From Parelaphostrongylus tenuis (Eukaryota; Nematoda; Chromadorea; Rhabditida; Metastrongylidae), in assembly GCA_019055375.1 (NCBI GenBank), contig JAHQIW010007263.1:62001-126000 (forward strand): DNA of 64,000 bases, in the 5' to 3' direction. Positions 45,601 through 57,914 of the stretch are shown in pieces. Position 1 is the stretch's first letter. Each line of letters begins with the position of its first letter. The translations under genes and the position numbers were made by a program. The notes under the pieces are model-generated. The model was not told where the DNA came from. It did not search any database and worked only from the letters and a program-made list of their open reading frames with translations.

Positions 45601-45850
45601 TCAGTGCGGATTCCGATACTAGTATTCAATTCATTTTTTCGTCTTCTTTTTGAACATCCTAGAATACTGTTTGAAAGAGACTCCTCGTAATCTCGAAGAT
45701 AACCTGGCTGTAGCGTTCCATAGGGCGTTGTTGTCGACGACTAGAGAAGGTTAAGGGGTGGAGCTCTTCACCACGCGCCCTCGTCGAGCATAACTAACAA
45801 CCACTCTGCCATGCCCAAATCCAAATTTCCCTCCTCCCCCCCCCCCCTAA
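45596..45850 (+). repeat. Dispersed repeat shared with 17505-17740, ending in a C12 tract
   Basis: Blocks listed under 17505-17740. Twelve consecutive C lie at 45836-45847, preceded by CCCTCCT. Confidence 0.55.
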
Positions 45851-45854
45851 ACGG

Positions 45855-46795
45855 AGTACGATAAAGGTTCTACACTTTTCAATAGATGGGGTTATGGCAT
45901 TTGTTGGCATGTGAATTTGGTTGCCACTAAAGTATTTCCTTGGTCTTCATCATGAATACGTATTAAACGCTGCTCAAATCAATCTTACAAATAAGCAGAA
46001 TTTTAGCTCGCAATATTTACTAAACGAACAAAAGCTTGCGCAGTTAACGTCGATCAACAATAGTTTTGCCTGAAGAACCGTTCAAGCGGCGTGTACCTCT
46101 CCAAAGACACGTTTGTTTTTAGGGACATTTTGTCAGAACAAAGCTTTCTTCCAAGCTCCTAACAGAAAACTAAATTTGGTTTCGAAAAAACTTTTGAACA
46201 ATGTATAACAGCTAAAAGATTACTTTTCAGCCTAAGAGTATTTAACAGTTTGTTGAAACCTCATATGGGGTCATCATGGTTTCGCGTGTGCGATATTTAA
46301 CAAAACCAGATCTAGAATCTTTAGAAAGACAGAATGAAATCTTCTAGCACAAAAAACTAGGAAATTTTTTCAAAAATGACGAGCTCTCTTGAGTGGTAAT
46401 TCAACCACAGCTGTGAAAGCTGTGGAATGTGTTTATTGTTTAAAAATTCTTCTTCCACTTTAAAGGTATTCCGGATTTCCTTTTCATTTTTGCGCTTTTT
46501 TCTAATCGGCTGTACTCGTACCTATCGTCATTCTACAGATCACGGTATGAAACTCGAGCCAGCCGCCATGTTCGAGTCAAACCACCACCATGGGCGACAA
46601 TCGCGAGAAGAAGGGATGAACGGGGAATACGCTGAGGTCCGCACAATCTGTGAAGACGCACCGTCTTAGCATACAAGTATATTTTCTTCATTCTACTACA
46701 CACGGCTTCCTTTACTTACTCATGTGATGCTGTGCATACATCACCAAATATGGAACGAAGAACAAACCAATTGTATTGCTTTTTTATGGTTATTT
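45855..46795. other. Unassigned, no supportable gene
   Basis: AT-rich. One 80-codon frame at 46427-46669 ends with a hydrophilic, His-rich stretch (FESNHHHGRQSREEGMNGEY) but matches nothing I know. Confidence 0.3.
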
Positions 46796-46804
46796 CAAAA
46801 ATGG

Positions 46805-47140
46805 GGCCTCGATGGGGTAGCGTACAATGTGCCCAGCTAAACAGGAGACGTGGGTTCTACTCACGCCTGAGCTCGAATCTTTGCCTATCACTCAACATTC
46901 ATAATTATTTGTGACGCTATTGATATTGACTATTGACAGAAAACGCGTTGTAGCGTAGAAATAGAGGTGTGCAAAACGAGCGTCGGTAGTGCAAGGGTTC
47001 AGCACGCGCTCTTGGAAAGAGTGAAATCTGGGCTTGAGTCCCTGCTGACGCCAGTGTTTTTGCACACCACTCTACATCATTGGGTTTATTGTTACATCAT
47101 AACACCGCAATAGGCGGTCAAACAAAGGACTTGACTGAAC
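46805..47140 (+). repeat. Two tRNA-derived SINE fragments
   Basis: First: GATGGGGTAGCGTACAATGT, GAGACGTGGGTTCTACTCAC, GCCTGAGCTCGAATCTTTGC (46813-46888). Second, 46963-47130: GAGGTGTGCAAAACGAGCGT, CGGTAGTGCAAGGGTTCAGC, TGGGCTTGAGTCCCTGCTGA, TTTTTGCACACCACTCTACA, then GTTACATCATAACACCGCAA. The second matches the SINE at 41293-41644 in head and 3' body. Confidence 0.6.
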
Positions 47141-49370
47141 ATCATTTTTGCTTGTCTACTTAATTAAACGACCTCCTATCACAGTTTTTATTGTGCTGAT
47201 CCCAGCACTTGGCAGTAAAATGAAGAATTTATTAATTTTTAAAACACCGTTTTCCATGTCTTTGAATGGTCGGAGGTCAAACATAATATCACCGTGCAGC
47301 CAACATATGAGGGAGACGTACTTAGAGTGCAGAAATAGTATTGAAGCTGTTGAGTTGTTTTTGCATTATCGAATGATTAGTGAATTTTGAGGCAACAGCG
47401 ATTAGGGACGACGCATTGGAGTGGTTGCGGTGCCAATCGCAGCTCTTGTAGAGCCGATCTCCGCTCGCCAACTCTCTCCGGTAGTCAACAACGGCACTTT
47501 ATGAAACGCCACGGCCAGTTCACCCTCAAATGTGCAAGGAGACTCGCTCAACCAGTGTTCTACGACTTTCTAGAAGAAGAAGGAAAAGGGAGTTGAATGT
47601 TAGAAGCGCTGGCATCGCACAGTGGAAAACCCTGCGAAAACGGATCAACAAAGTGTTAGAAAAGCGATTAAGCGCCCATCCCAAATGAATCGCTATGCAC
47701 CTATGCTGATGGGCAACAGCAGTGGGCTGCGAATGGATTCATTGGAGGTGTTTCGAGAGGTCGGAAATTTTTCTTCTAAGTATAGCTGGGCATATTTAAT
47801 TGTTCTTCAACACTGATGGATCATCTTACCATATTTCACTAGACATGGCTTTTTCTCTCATGCTTTCACATCCTTTCGATAGCCAAATCTCAAAAATACA
47901 AGGATATGCCCCAGTTTTTAAGAAAGACTTCTCAGTGTATCGCTATAGCTGAGAGGACTTTGAGTTTTACATTTGGTGGGCATCGTGCGCTACACGGCAA
48001 TTGTGCTGCGCAGTCGACAAGGCGCCGAGTGTGAAACTCAATGATCTTTTAGCTGTAACAACGCATTAAAACGTTCTTCTAAAAACCAAGCTTATCGTGG
48101 AGATCGTTGATTGGTGCTATTGAATGATTATAAAAATCTGAATGAAAACCTCTGTTCAGGGAAAGATGTTTGGGTGTGAAAGAAAATTTGGTACTTATAT
48201 GTTAGTTGGGGATAAATTTTCGAGCCAATCGCATTTACTCGACAGGATTTTTCATAGGAGTGCTTGCAGTCATTCGAAGACTTAAATCTATGGATACAAC
48301 TCTACGTTGCCGTTTTTACTACACCCTTTTATGACGCTGTAGCACCCAGAGAAAAGTGTTGCTTCTCACTCACATTCCGCCTTTATTTTACCACGAGTGT
48401 AAATCGCTAGAAGCACGAAAAGCATATCAGCGTGTACAGAATTTTCTGTTGTATCAGAATGCTAAGTTTTTATCTAAAGTTTCTGTCGATGCGGTGGAAA
48501 AATCTTTAATAAAATAACAATATTTGCCGCAGTTATGAGGCATAATGCGGTAGATCGCTTTCGAGTCCGGTGGTAGATCAGGCGATTATTTTGCTAACAA
48601 GTCATCGCTGTGGCTTTCCTTCACATTTTACACGGCTATAAATGTTTTCAGCAATTTTGCCTACCAGCCAACTCCGGGAGCGGGAGAACAGAGCGGGGAC
48701 GGAACGACCAAACGCGTTTGAAATATTGTTATTAAATTAGGAATCTTTTCACCACATCGACAACACCTTCAAACAGAAACGCAGATTCTGATTCTACGGA
48801 AAATTGTGCACATGCTGATATGCTTTTTGTGCTTCCAGCGATTTATACGCATGGCAAATGTGAAGGTGAAAGGCGAATGAGAAACAAAATTTTATTCTCT
48901 ATGCTAAAGCTACATGAAAAGGTGCTTTGGAAAAGCGTCAATGTAGAGTTGTAAGCAGAGATTGCAGAGTTCGAATGAATGCAAACATTCCTGTGAAAAA
49001 TTCCTGTCGAGCGAATGAGACTCAAAAATTTGTAGCCATTTCGCATATAAGTACCCATATTTTTTCACCTTTACAGCAAAATATATAACCATCTAAAAAA
49101 TAAAACACTCTTTAGATAGTCAATATCCAAGCTGTCGAATAATTACTAAAACCTCAAAAACAATAAAAAATACCTTTTTTTGAATATGGGTACGGATAGG
49201 GGAAAAGTACCAAGAATACTTCTTTGAAGACATGCTTCTGATCTTAGTTTGCGAAATACCGATGTTCTAAGCACTTTATTTGAGCACGGTGGTCCCTTAC
49301 CGCTTAAAATTCTTCCACTATTAATAAGTATTCAACCTCCACTCGCGTACTTCAGCTCTGAATCGATGGA
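47141..49370. other. Unassigned apart from a family R fragment
   Basis: About 48245-48400 resembles family R (CATAGGAGTGCTTGCAGTCATTCGAAGAC; GACGCTGTAGCACCCAGAGAAAAG). The remainder has no recognisable gene. A 80-codon frame at 47148-47390 and overlapping frames at 47387-47596 and 47622-47816 lack family motifs. Confidence 0.35.
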
Positions 49371-49379
49371 TATACGCGA

Positions 49380-49659
49380 ATGGTTGATATAAACTTAGTT
49401 ATCATGATAGTTTTCGAAGAACAAATATCGAATACAACATTCATAATAATTTTTAATATATTACTAGCTGTTATCCAATTTTTATTTACTACGATAACTC
49501 TTGGGCCTCGAATAAAACTAGGAAAGAGCAAAACTAAAAAAAAATTCCTTACGATCCACATGGTACAATACAATAAAATTGATTCAATGCCAAATTCAGT
49601 ACGATTGCGTAGTAAGCGAGAGTTTTTCTCTACAGAAGAGACGTATAATCAAACCAAAG
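49380..49659 (+). other. Candidate first exon of a small membrane protein
   Basis: Starts at ATG and is open for 93 codons to a consensus donor AAAG/GTATGT at 49660. Residues 18-42 are strongly hydrophobic (TTFIIIFNILLAVIQFLFTT), followed by a basic stretch (RIKLGKSKTKKKF), as in a signal-anchor protein. No family recognised; AT-rich DNA readily produces such a profile by chance, and no second exon is identified. Confidence 0.25.
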
Positions 49660-49899
49660 GTATGTGATCGAGTAGAAAAAATCCTGTTCTCTAAAAGTGA
49701 TACAAGAATTTCGAAAATTTTTGCCAAACGAAAAACAAACCTTAATCAAACAAAGAAAATTGCGCAAATCACTCCGCGCGCATAGATTTCTATAGCCGTC
49801 CGTTAGGGTTTAACAACTCGAGATGAGACCTTAGTGCGATACATTGCAATATTCTGTGCTGCATTTTTAGCACCCATTCTAGAAAACGACCACTTTTTC

Positions 49900-50320
49900 T
49901 TGAAGAGCTGTTCCGCCGGTGTGTTATTGGAGCTCCTCGTCAGTGACCCCCGCCCCACATTAAGCCCTGCTTGTAGCAAGGAGGGAGGCGTATGTGGTAT
50001 GTGGTGATGGCATAGTGTACAACACACTGGTCCATCACCATCAGTCGATGGTTTCGGCTGGTAGACCAAAACTAATCCATTAAATCGACTGTATCTAAAA
50101 CCTCGTAATAACATTCAAAATTAAATCCAAAAAAAAAGAATGTTTTTAGCCTAAAACGAGGTCTACCAGCGAAACCATCGACTGATGGTGATGGACCAGT
50201 GTATTGTACACTATTCCATCACCACATACCACTTACGCCTCCCTCCCTGCTACAATGCAGGGCTTAATGTGGGGCGGGGGTCACTGACGAGGAGGCCGAA
50301 ACTTCCGAAACACAACACAA
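49900..50320. mobile_element. Foldback element, family F4, second copy
   Basis: GCTCCTCGTCAGTGACCCCC (49931) pairs with GGGGGTCACTGACGAGGAGG (50276-50295). GGAGGCGTATGTGGTATGTG, GATGGCATAGTGTAC and CATCAGTCGATGGTTTC have inverted partners in 50160-50270. The arm sequences match the 35.6-kb element (CCCCGCCCCACATTCAGCCC against CCCCGCCCCACATTAAGCCC). No clear target duplication seen. Confidence 0.8.
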
Positions 50321-50439
50321 CAACGAGTTTTACTGTTATCTACTAATTAAGAAGTCTAAATAATATCATAGTTTCCCGTAGTTCTTTTCTATTATGATCC
50401 ATCAAAGATTGCGTGGAGGTGTTGTAGGTGAAAAAGGTA

Positions 50440-51420
50440 CATCCCCTTATATGCAAAGTGTTCTAGCCCTTTGGAAAAAAATAACTTTTTCATTTCTTCT
50501 TCAACGTTTCAGTAGTCATTAGACAGCTTAGCTATCGGGAACTTCAATGGTGTACTCTAAATGTAGATCTGCCTTTTTGTTGCGATGTAACAGTGAAGAT
50601 AAAATTATGTTCCACACTTAGGCTTTTTAGCTGAACAAAGCCTTTTCCTTGAATTTTCAGTAATCATTCGTTAGCACAAACCTCGAAAATTTCAACAGTG
50701 TGCTTGATTTTTTATAACGACTTCCAAGTGCTCCATAACAGCCAGAGCACATTGGATTTTGGACATTTGATCACTTCCGATTCCGTATCCTGTCTTGAAT
50801 CCTTCGGAAAGGTGCTTTTTTGGTTAATTTCCAGAGTTTCAGATAGTTGAAATCTCAACATTCTTCAATGTATAGTTATTTCCACGATAGCTTTCATCAT
50901 TCGCTCTCACAGTAAAAATAAAATTGTCTTTTACACTCAATTATTTCTCACTGAACATAGCTTTTCAATTAGACTTCTAGTAATCGTTCGATATTATAAA
51001 TCCACTGGTAGTTTTGTTTCTAAAAAAAACTCCTTAATGTACTGAAGCCTGCGTTGACAGATAATTGATTTGTTGCAAAGAGCGCGATGACTTGGTGCCA
51101 ATGTTGCGAAATCCCATCCACATACCGGAGCAAAGAGTGCGCGCCGATTTCGAAACTCAGTTTCATTTTCGCCGCTACAGCGCACTAAAAAGTCTTTTCG
51201 AAAATCAAGTAGACCACTTCAGTCTTCAAAATTTACGCCACTGAGTGGTTACTGAAAGTTGAGGAAAATATTCTGTGCTGCGAACAATCGAACAATGGTT
51301 GAGTGTGAAACATAATTGCATTTCTACTATCACGGCGCGTTTTATATGGCTATTGCAATATACATATGCCTTCAAGATTTCTGAGATGTAAGCTATCGAA
51401 AAAAAAGGTTAATAAAGCTC
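50440..51420 (+). repeat. Serial copies of dispersed repeat family R
   Basis: The motif set recurs about every 150-170 bp. CAGTAGTCATTAGACAGC (50512), CAGTAATCATTCGTTAGC (50669), GTTTCAGATAGTTGAAATC (50837) and AGTAATCGTTCGATATT (50980) are each followed by AACTTC/ACAGTG and a GTAACAGTGAAGATAAAATT-type box with a TTTACACTTAGG-type box. The block ends with GCTACAGCGCACTAAAAAG at 51173. Confidence 0.6.
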
Positions 51421-51424
51421 TAAA

Positions 51425-53560
51425 AAATCGATAAACGCGTCTTTCCTGAAAGCTGAAGCAGAGTAGAGATAACGGGAAGTAGCGTAAAAAATTTGAGCGA
51501 ACTTTATAGGAAAACTAGCAGAAAGACTGCTGCCCATTTACTTTGATCGACATCGCGAGCTTTTCAAATAGCCTTTTTCAAACATCTGTGGTAGAGCAAA
51601 ATATTAGCAAAGAGTTTACAACTCTTGCAGGAGCAGAATGGCATCCCACTTTACGAAATGTGTAATAATGAATTTTCTTTTGCCTGAACATCAAGGAGAA
51701 GTGCGAGAAATGAAAAGCCTTCACAAACACCCACCTCTTTCATAAAAATTAGATTCTTCAAAAGGCGTACGAAAAAAGATCCGCACGCTGCACTTCAATC
51801 TTTTATTATAGACGTCCATTTTCCTTTTCCATAGTAATACATTGGAAGTTCCAGGAAAGCAAATTCCTAAGTCTCCGCAGAACTTGGTTGCTCAGTATAG
51901 GTATTTTCTTAATTTTTTTTATTTTAGTGGATTCTTAATATCACACTATCCCGATCCACCTCCCTAGTCTCCCAGTAACATTCCGTATGTGTTCTTTTCT
52001 TAGCTATCGGTCATCCTCTCTATCAACACAGGGGATTCCATAGCATTGAAACCAAGGAGACGGAGCAGAGCGAATGTGATTAGCACAGGTTAAAAATGCT
52101 TTGAAATATTGAAATTTAGCGGCGAAATATTTCGCTTGAGACATGGCTGCGTTTTCACAAAATTATATCTTTGTTAGCAGATTTTCTTTCACGAGTGCAA
52201 TTTGAACAGCGGCGCTCTGTCGATTCCAAGTATTCTTCTGAGAATCTCACGATTTTTATGTCGCAGAAACAGAAATGAAATCAAGCAAACCTAGTTTATG
52301 CCGTGGTACCTGACGTGTTAGCTTTATAGAAAGTATTATACGAATATTCCTAATTCTATATTGTTTAGGCTACCTAAATTACCTAGATTTACTTGAACCT
52401 TTGACTCAAGATGTAATATAGTTGCAATTGATCTTTTAGCTTTTGTGTTCTGAACTTTCTTTCTCATATCTTGTACATTTGTAACCCTTTGTGCTTACCC
52501 CTTAGTGCAGCTTTATCAGATCGACCTTCATCGTCGCCCCTATTAAATTTGACCCCACTAAACACCGGAGAAAGTCCCATAGCTTCAGTGTTCCAGTGTT
52601 TCAACTCATCCAACTTCTTTCATATCTATTCACTCAAATGTATATCCTTAGATGGCTATTACATAGTTATTATTGCTATAAACAGTTATTAACTCAAACG
52701 TAAATTGTTTTCGGAGCTTACGTGAAAAGACCCGCTTGCGAATCATCACAAAATGGAACATTCTGATTTGAGTTAGTAACTACTGTGTGCTAAAGACTAA
52801 CCCAAAACTCAACACACTACTGCAACAGCAAATACAACCGTCTTCAATGAAAAGCTTCTTTTAGAGAGATCGTTTCCACGTGGACCGTTTTCGCATGACA
52901 TTTGACATAAAGTTCTTTGCGCAAAGAAAAAATTGTATATGTCCTAGATCAGTATAATCTGCTTTATATGTTACATCGAGGCATTCAAGTCTAAATTTAG
53001 TACTTGTCACCTATAAAACTTTGTTAAGGAATTGGAGAGCTGCAGGAACGTCTGCCACGCTGGCATCATCACATTCAAGTGCCCAGTTCCGAATCCATTG
53101 CTTCCTCATGATTGATCTGATAAGAAATGAGTAGTTTGGCTCCAATCATATGTACAATGTTCATCAAGTTTTACATCAAATTAGGCACTTTAATAACATG
53201 CCGATACTTCCGAATAGACCACTTGTCATTTTTGTCCTAGCCATCCCCAAAGTGATAGGATGTGGAGTGATACCACCACGTCAAAGTAACAACTGACAGA
53301 TTGTATTCGTAGAGCAAACAATTTGAATGTTAAACATGATTTCACGAGCCTCGATTAGAGTGACATTTCTGACCTTCATCACTATTAGGAAACTGGCGTA
53401 ATCTGAACTAAGTGATCATGATTTTGTGACTCATCTCAAACTCTTTTTATTCAATCGCTTTAACGGCAATATGATGTCACAAATATACATCCAGTTATGT
53501 TGAATGGCATGCAGAAGTGAACAGCAGATTTATCTTTTTAACAGAGAGTCAAAAGGCTTT
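51425..53560. other. Unassigned, no supportable gene
   Basis: AT-rich DNA. 53430-53500 carries TTTTATTCAATCGCTTTAACGGCAATATGATGTC, resembling the 3' body of the SINE at 41520-41575. Nothing else recognised. Confidence 0.35.
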
Positions 53561-53569
53561 TATTTTGTT

Positions 53570-54300
53570 CAACGTAAACAAATGAAGAAACGACACCTTT
53601 CGCTGCACAAGAGCTTTTCATAAGAGTGTTAGTAACCATTCGAAAGTTTAGATCTGAGAGAACTGCTGTACGTGCCTATTTTTTGGAAGCTTTTACAGCG
53701 CTGCAGCAAAAGGAAAAGTTTTCTGTTTCGGACATGCGCATTTTTAGCTGGACAACGCTGTTCCTTTGATTTGTACTCAACCATTCGATATCGTAAATTG
53801 CGACGATTTCAACGTCATGCATATTTTAGGAAAGACCGTTTTACCGCACTGTAGCAGTGAAAATAGGATTAATTACGTATAAGCTGCGCTTTGCTTGTTG
53901 GTTAACGTGTGCACGTGGTCGTTGATCGAAGCCAGACCAATCGATTGAGCTGGCGCAATTCAAATATGTGGTGCAATATTTCTCATTGATTTTAGGTCTT
54001 CTCTTCGCTTTGAAAGAAAAGCCAGACAAAACGTATGACTATGACACAACAGATACCTCTTCTATACGTTCTTGTGTTTCTCGTGCTTCCAGCGAAGTAA
54101 TGATAAAAATGTGAAGTTGCTACAAAAGATAATTATACTGGAGTGCTGCAGGCTACAAAAGCGCCTTTTAGAAAATGACGACGTCCATCACTCCCCCAAG
54201 ATGTAAGCTTTAGACTAATTACCAAGGCTTTTATTGGAAGCTCGTCAGCAAAAAGGGTCGTTTCTTCATTTGCTCCCGTCCAACAAAAGACAACCGAAAA
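53570..54300. repeat. Two family R copies in opposite orientation
   Basis: 53578-53860 plus strand: AAATGAAGAAACGACACCTT, GTTAGTAACCATTCGAAAG, TACAGCGCTGCAGCAAAAGG. About 54085-54285 minus strand: AAATGAAGAAACGACCCTTT, then CCAATAAAAGCCTTGGTAAT. Between them 53870-54080 is unassigned. Confidence 0.55.
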
Positions 54301-54639
54301 AATTTCGAAATAGTCCATTCCACAGGATGATTTTGCTTTCTATTATTTACTGCAAATACCACGAAATTTCGTTGCAGCGAGCACCAGGAACTTCACCGTC
54401 ACTAGCTTCAATTTGCCTATAAACATGGTTTACTGTACTAATGCCACTGTTCGTACGAAGGCTTTTGGCATCGCAGCAACCAGAGACGCAGTTCAATCAT
54501 TTGTATCACGTCTTATAATGCAAACAGCGAGTTTGCAGCTGATGAATTTTTCTTATATATACAACTGTTTTTTTAGATGTTGCTCGAATCGATATAATCT
54601 GATAACACATTTTGAGCCTTTCTTGATTTTTATATGGCA

Positions 54640-54718
54640 GTACTAGTGCTTGACGTACGTTTCGGCCTTGTGGCCTCATCGAAACACGGTGCCGTTTGGA
54701 TTCAGACAATCCCATGTG
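54640..54718. mobile_element. MITE terminal fragment (family F3)
   Basis: GCTTGACGTACGTTTCGGCC and TTGTGGCCTCATCGAAACACGGTGCCG are the inverse of GGCATCGTGCTACTGATAAG / GGCCGAAACGTACGTACAGC at 56767-56812. Confidence 0.55.
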
Positions 54719-54732
54719 GGGGAAAGGAGGGA

Positions 54733-54774
54733 GGGGCGGGTAGGAGAGGGTGGGGCGGGTAGGAGAGGGTGGGG
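54733..54774 (+). repeat. G-rich 19-bp tandem repeat
   Basis: The unit GGGGCGGGTAGGAGAGGGT is present twice exactly (54733-54751, 54752-54770) plus GGGG. It is preceded by GGGGGAAAGGAGGGA. At least eight runs of three or more G on one strand give G-quadruplex potential. Confidence 0.85.
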
Positions 54775-54779
54775 TATAC

Positions 54780-56355
54780 CTCTACATGTAAAGAAATTGA
54801 TGCCAAATTGCTAACTCTGCTTGTAAAACAAAAAAGTCACCTAACAGTGCAGTAATAACAAATCACTGCATGTCAATCAACTAATACTGCAGTGATTAAC
54901 TCTTCAGGCTTTGTGTTATCTCATACGATACAGCTATTGCCGCATACGCACAAGAGAATTCGCATTGGCGCTCGCCTTGCCCTTCACTTCACCTTACCTC
55001 TTTTCCCCTCAGTAGAATTCAGGTTCCAAGAAGACAATATCATAACTGAATGAAGGAATATTACAGGAGAGATTTCTGTAGGAGATTTTCGTCAAAAATA
55101 GTAGTAATGTTTCAAAAAAGGCTCAAAAGAATATATTTCGTGCTGGTTACAACATTTATTTCTACCACTGTTTTCGTGGTCATTCGATAGATTGAATGAT
55201 AGACACTTCAGTATCGAGCGTGGTCGCTCTCCTCACTGTACGTTCTGTTAGGCAAAAGGAGGTAACTTTTTGCGTTGAAGTTCTTTTTTCAACTGCGCAG
55301 CGAATTTTTTTTTGGTATTTTAAAGTAAAATTTCGATTTTGAAGAAATTTTAATATAAGAAAAGATTGAATACCACTGAAGTGATTAGGTGGTCTGTGAG
55401 TATCCGGCTCCTCTCCTACATGATATCTAATTTAACTCAAAATAACAAATATACTAAAAGGAAGCACACACCTTGGAAAATACTTACATAGGTAGTCAAG
55501 AATTATATCCGTAGCAGTCAGATGACTGATAAAGTCTCCCATGTAACAATACAACTTTGAAATCTTCTTCATTTTGGAGGTATTTGGAGTGATGAGAAGT
55601 AGCTGGGGTGTAGGAAACCTTTTGCGCATTTTTATGCAAGCCTCAATTCTGCTGCATCACTTCTGGCATAATGTATCTTGGTCTGCAATTTAGGATGACT
55701 GCGATAACTTTTGGCTTTATATGGAATTACGGCTATCAAAACTTACAGATTTTTCGAAAAATTGATTTAAGAAGTGCAAAATTATATGATAGTTGAAAAT
55801 ACAAATTTATTCATTTGCTGCTACGAATGAAGGTGAACTGCATTTGATACAGCAAATGAATGATAAATATGATTTAAATATGGATAAATGTAATTGTAAT
55901 AACACAAGACTGTTCCATAATAGTTTGAAATATGACCTTCTCATAAGCAACTGAGTTCCTCTTAAGCATTGCAGGGTGTTGGAAGATGCATCGCCGTTGT
56001 TTTTACTACCAATATATTTTGTGAAGTTTTTTCCTTATCATATTAAGCCACTTACTAGCAAATAAATTTATTTCAATAACGACAGAAGCCGAAACTTCAT
56101 CGAATAACCAACAAGCTATCATTTGGGCACGCCCCGCTACTCGGCAACCTCGTCGCATGCCAAACGAAACACTACGATTGAAGGGGAAGTTCTGGAGCAT
56201 TTATTAAGCATGAGATAACTTTCATGCATATCATAGGAATATTACAGGCTTTTATACGACAATATCTCACTGAAGGCCTAAATACTGTTCGTATTTATCT
56301 CCACTTTGTTACGAGCCTCCGCCATGCCCAACGATACAATCGGAGTTCGTGTTTT
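54780..56355. other. Unassigned, no supportable gene
   Basis: Might hold the missing 5' exon(s) of the gene at 56526, which should encode a signal peptide, but no convincing one is seen. About 55130-55330 has faint family R text. Confidence 0.3.
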
Positions 56356-56360
56356 CCTGT

Positions 56361-56474
56361 GTCATTATTAGAAAAAGGGCCTTTCAGGAGGAATGGTACT
56401 ACGACGAGATTCGAAACTTGGCGGAGCGATGGCAAAAAGTCGTAGAAAACGATGGCCTCTATTATGGAGGATAG
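56361..56474 (+). mobile_element. mariner-like transposase C-terminal relic
   Basis: The frame ending in TAG at 56472-56474 reads KRAFQEEWYYDEIRNLAERW then QKVVENDGLYYGG. This matches the C-terminus of mariner transposases (form ...LPxRWQKVIxxxGxYF). Only about 35 residues survive; no catalytic DDE residues are present. It sits immediately upstream of the exon at 56526. Confidence 0.65.
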
Positions 56475-56744
56475 TTGTTATTGTTTTTATTAGGAATTCA
56501 TGCATGAACTTTCAATTTTTTATAGGTGCTTCCGAAATTTCTTTCCAGCATATTGCCAACGTGAAAGCCAATGGGTTAACAGTCGATTGCTCATGTCTGG
56601 TAATTGAATGATACCCTTACGCCGTTGCAATCAACTGACATGCAGTAATTTGTTGCCGCTTCAGTACAGGATGATCTTTCCATTTTATAGGCAGTGTAAC
56701 TAATTCGACGCCGATTACTGTATATGTATAGGCTATACTCCCCT

Positions 56745-56880
56745 GCAATGATTACTGAACCGAAAGGCATCGTGCTACTGATAAGGCCAAAAGGCCGAAA
56801 CGTACGTACAGCACTATAAGTTTTAAATCAGACCTCTTCGCAGGCTTGAAATATGTTATCAGATGAAGGGATTTAGATTT
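56745..56880. mobile_element. MITE terminal fragment (family F3)
   Basis: GAACCGAAAGGCATCGTGCT, ACTGATAAGGCCAAAAGGCC, GAAACGTACGTACAGCACTA and CAGACCTC...ATGTTATCAGATG parallel 12658-12780 and, inverted, 54640-54718. Lies in intron 1 of the secreted-protein-like gene. Confidence 0.55.
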
Positions 56881-57803
56881 TCTCCAAAATTTGGTAGGGC
56901 GTCTGAACGAAACTCCAAATTTCTGACAACTCACTAGTGTGCCCTGTAATATAGCTTGTATAGTTTCGACAAATTTCGCTAAAACAAATCTAAATTCACT
57001 TTTCCAACAAGTAAATACTTTAATTTTCAGGTCTTTGATGTCCTCGAACAGCAAAGTCGTAGCGCTCTCCTCCCTGATGCAATAATTTCGACCATTTCAG
57101 GTCAAATTACTATTCAAGTCAGATATGAGTCATTAGAATGCAAAGACATAGTTGTTAACCAAAAACCGGACGAAATATGTAAGCTTCCAACTTTTTTATC
57201 AGTTCATGGGTGCAATTACAATGCCTAAGAGCGCGCAAAAACAATATGTTTCCAAACACTTTATAATTCACTCAAGTGACCAGTTCTCACTCAAAGTATG
57301 GGCCTGAAAACGATTTTCATTGCTTCTTTGTTGCGCAGTGGTCGTCCTTGGTGGTGGTCCGTCTCGAATATGATAGCATCCGCAAGTCTATTACAGTTCT
57401 CTAATTTCTTTCTTCTGCGTATGCAGATAGTTGGCGTATGCTACCCAGGCGTCCACCTATCGCTGGGTGGTCGCCAAACGCTTGCATTATCTTATGGTCC
57501 ACCTCAACATTCTCATTGTCCATCTTCATTTGTTGTTTTACATTAGACTGGTTCATCGCGTCCGTTATCGAAGTATATTTTTAATGAAATACAAAACGGG
57601 GCAACTTTGGAGACCATTGTCATGTTTCCGAATACACTTTGTGAGTTGGATTTTGGAAGATACTGTTCGAACGTTCTATAATGGGATGCAGATTTCCTAG
57701 CATGATTGAAGTGCCAGCCACCTTCTGTACTGCGTCACAAAAGTCTTGGAAAATTTCTGCTAACGACTGTTTTTTTACAGACCCGCTCAAAATGATTTAA
57801 TCT

Positions 57804-57914
57804 GATAAGGATATGACATATTTTGAGCCATAGGTCTAGTGCTATATAGGCGCCTATTTCGTCCTAAGTTCTATAGCACTAGACCTATGGCTCAAAATAT
57901 GTCATATCCTTATC
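57804..57914. mobile_element. Perfect 43-bp palindrome derived from element family F1
   Basis: Arms 57804-57846 and 57872-57914 are exact reverse complements (GATAAGGATATGACATATTT; GAGCCATAGGTCTAGTGCTA), with a 25-bp loop holding GGCGCCTATTTCGTCC. The flank CAGACCCGCTCAAAATGATT is also F1 sequence. It is a miniature, solo-terminus version of the elements at 6.6, 40.6 and 61.3 kb, inserted in intron 2 of the gene. Confidence 0.9.

Noticed and set aside
57298..57700. Open frames of 82-89 codons and an exon-like block after TTACATTAG at 57546
   Set aside because: They fall in intron 2 of the secreted-protein-like gene, whose exons at 57031-57178 and 60766-60920 join in exact phase without them; three overlapping frames being open points to base composition.
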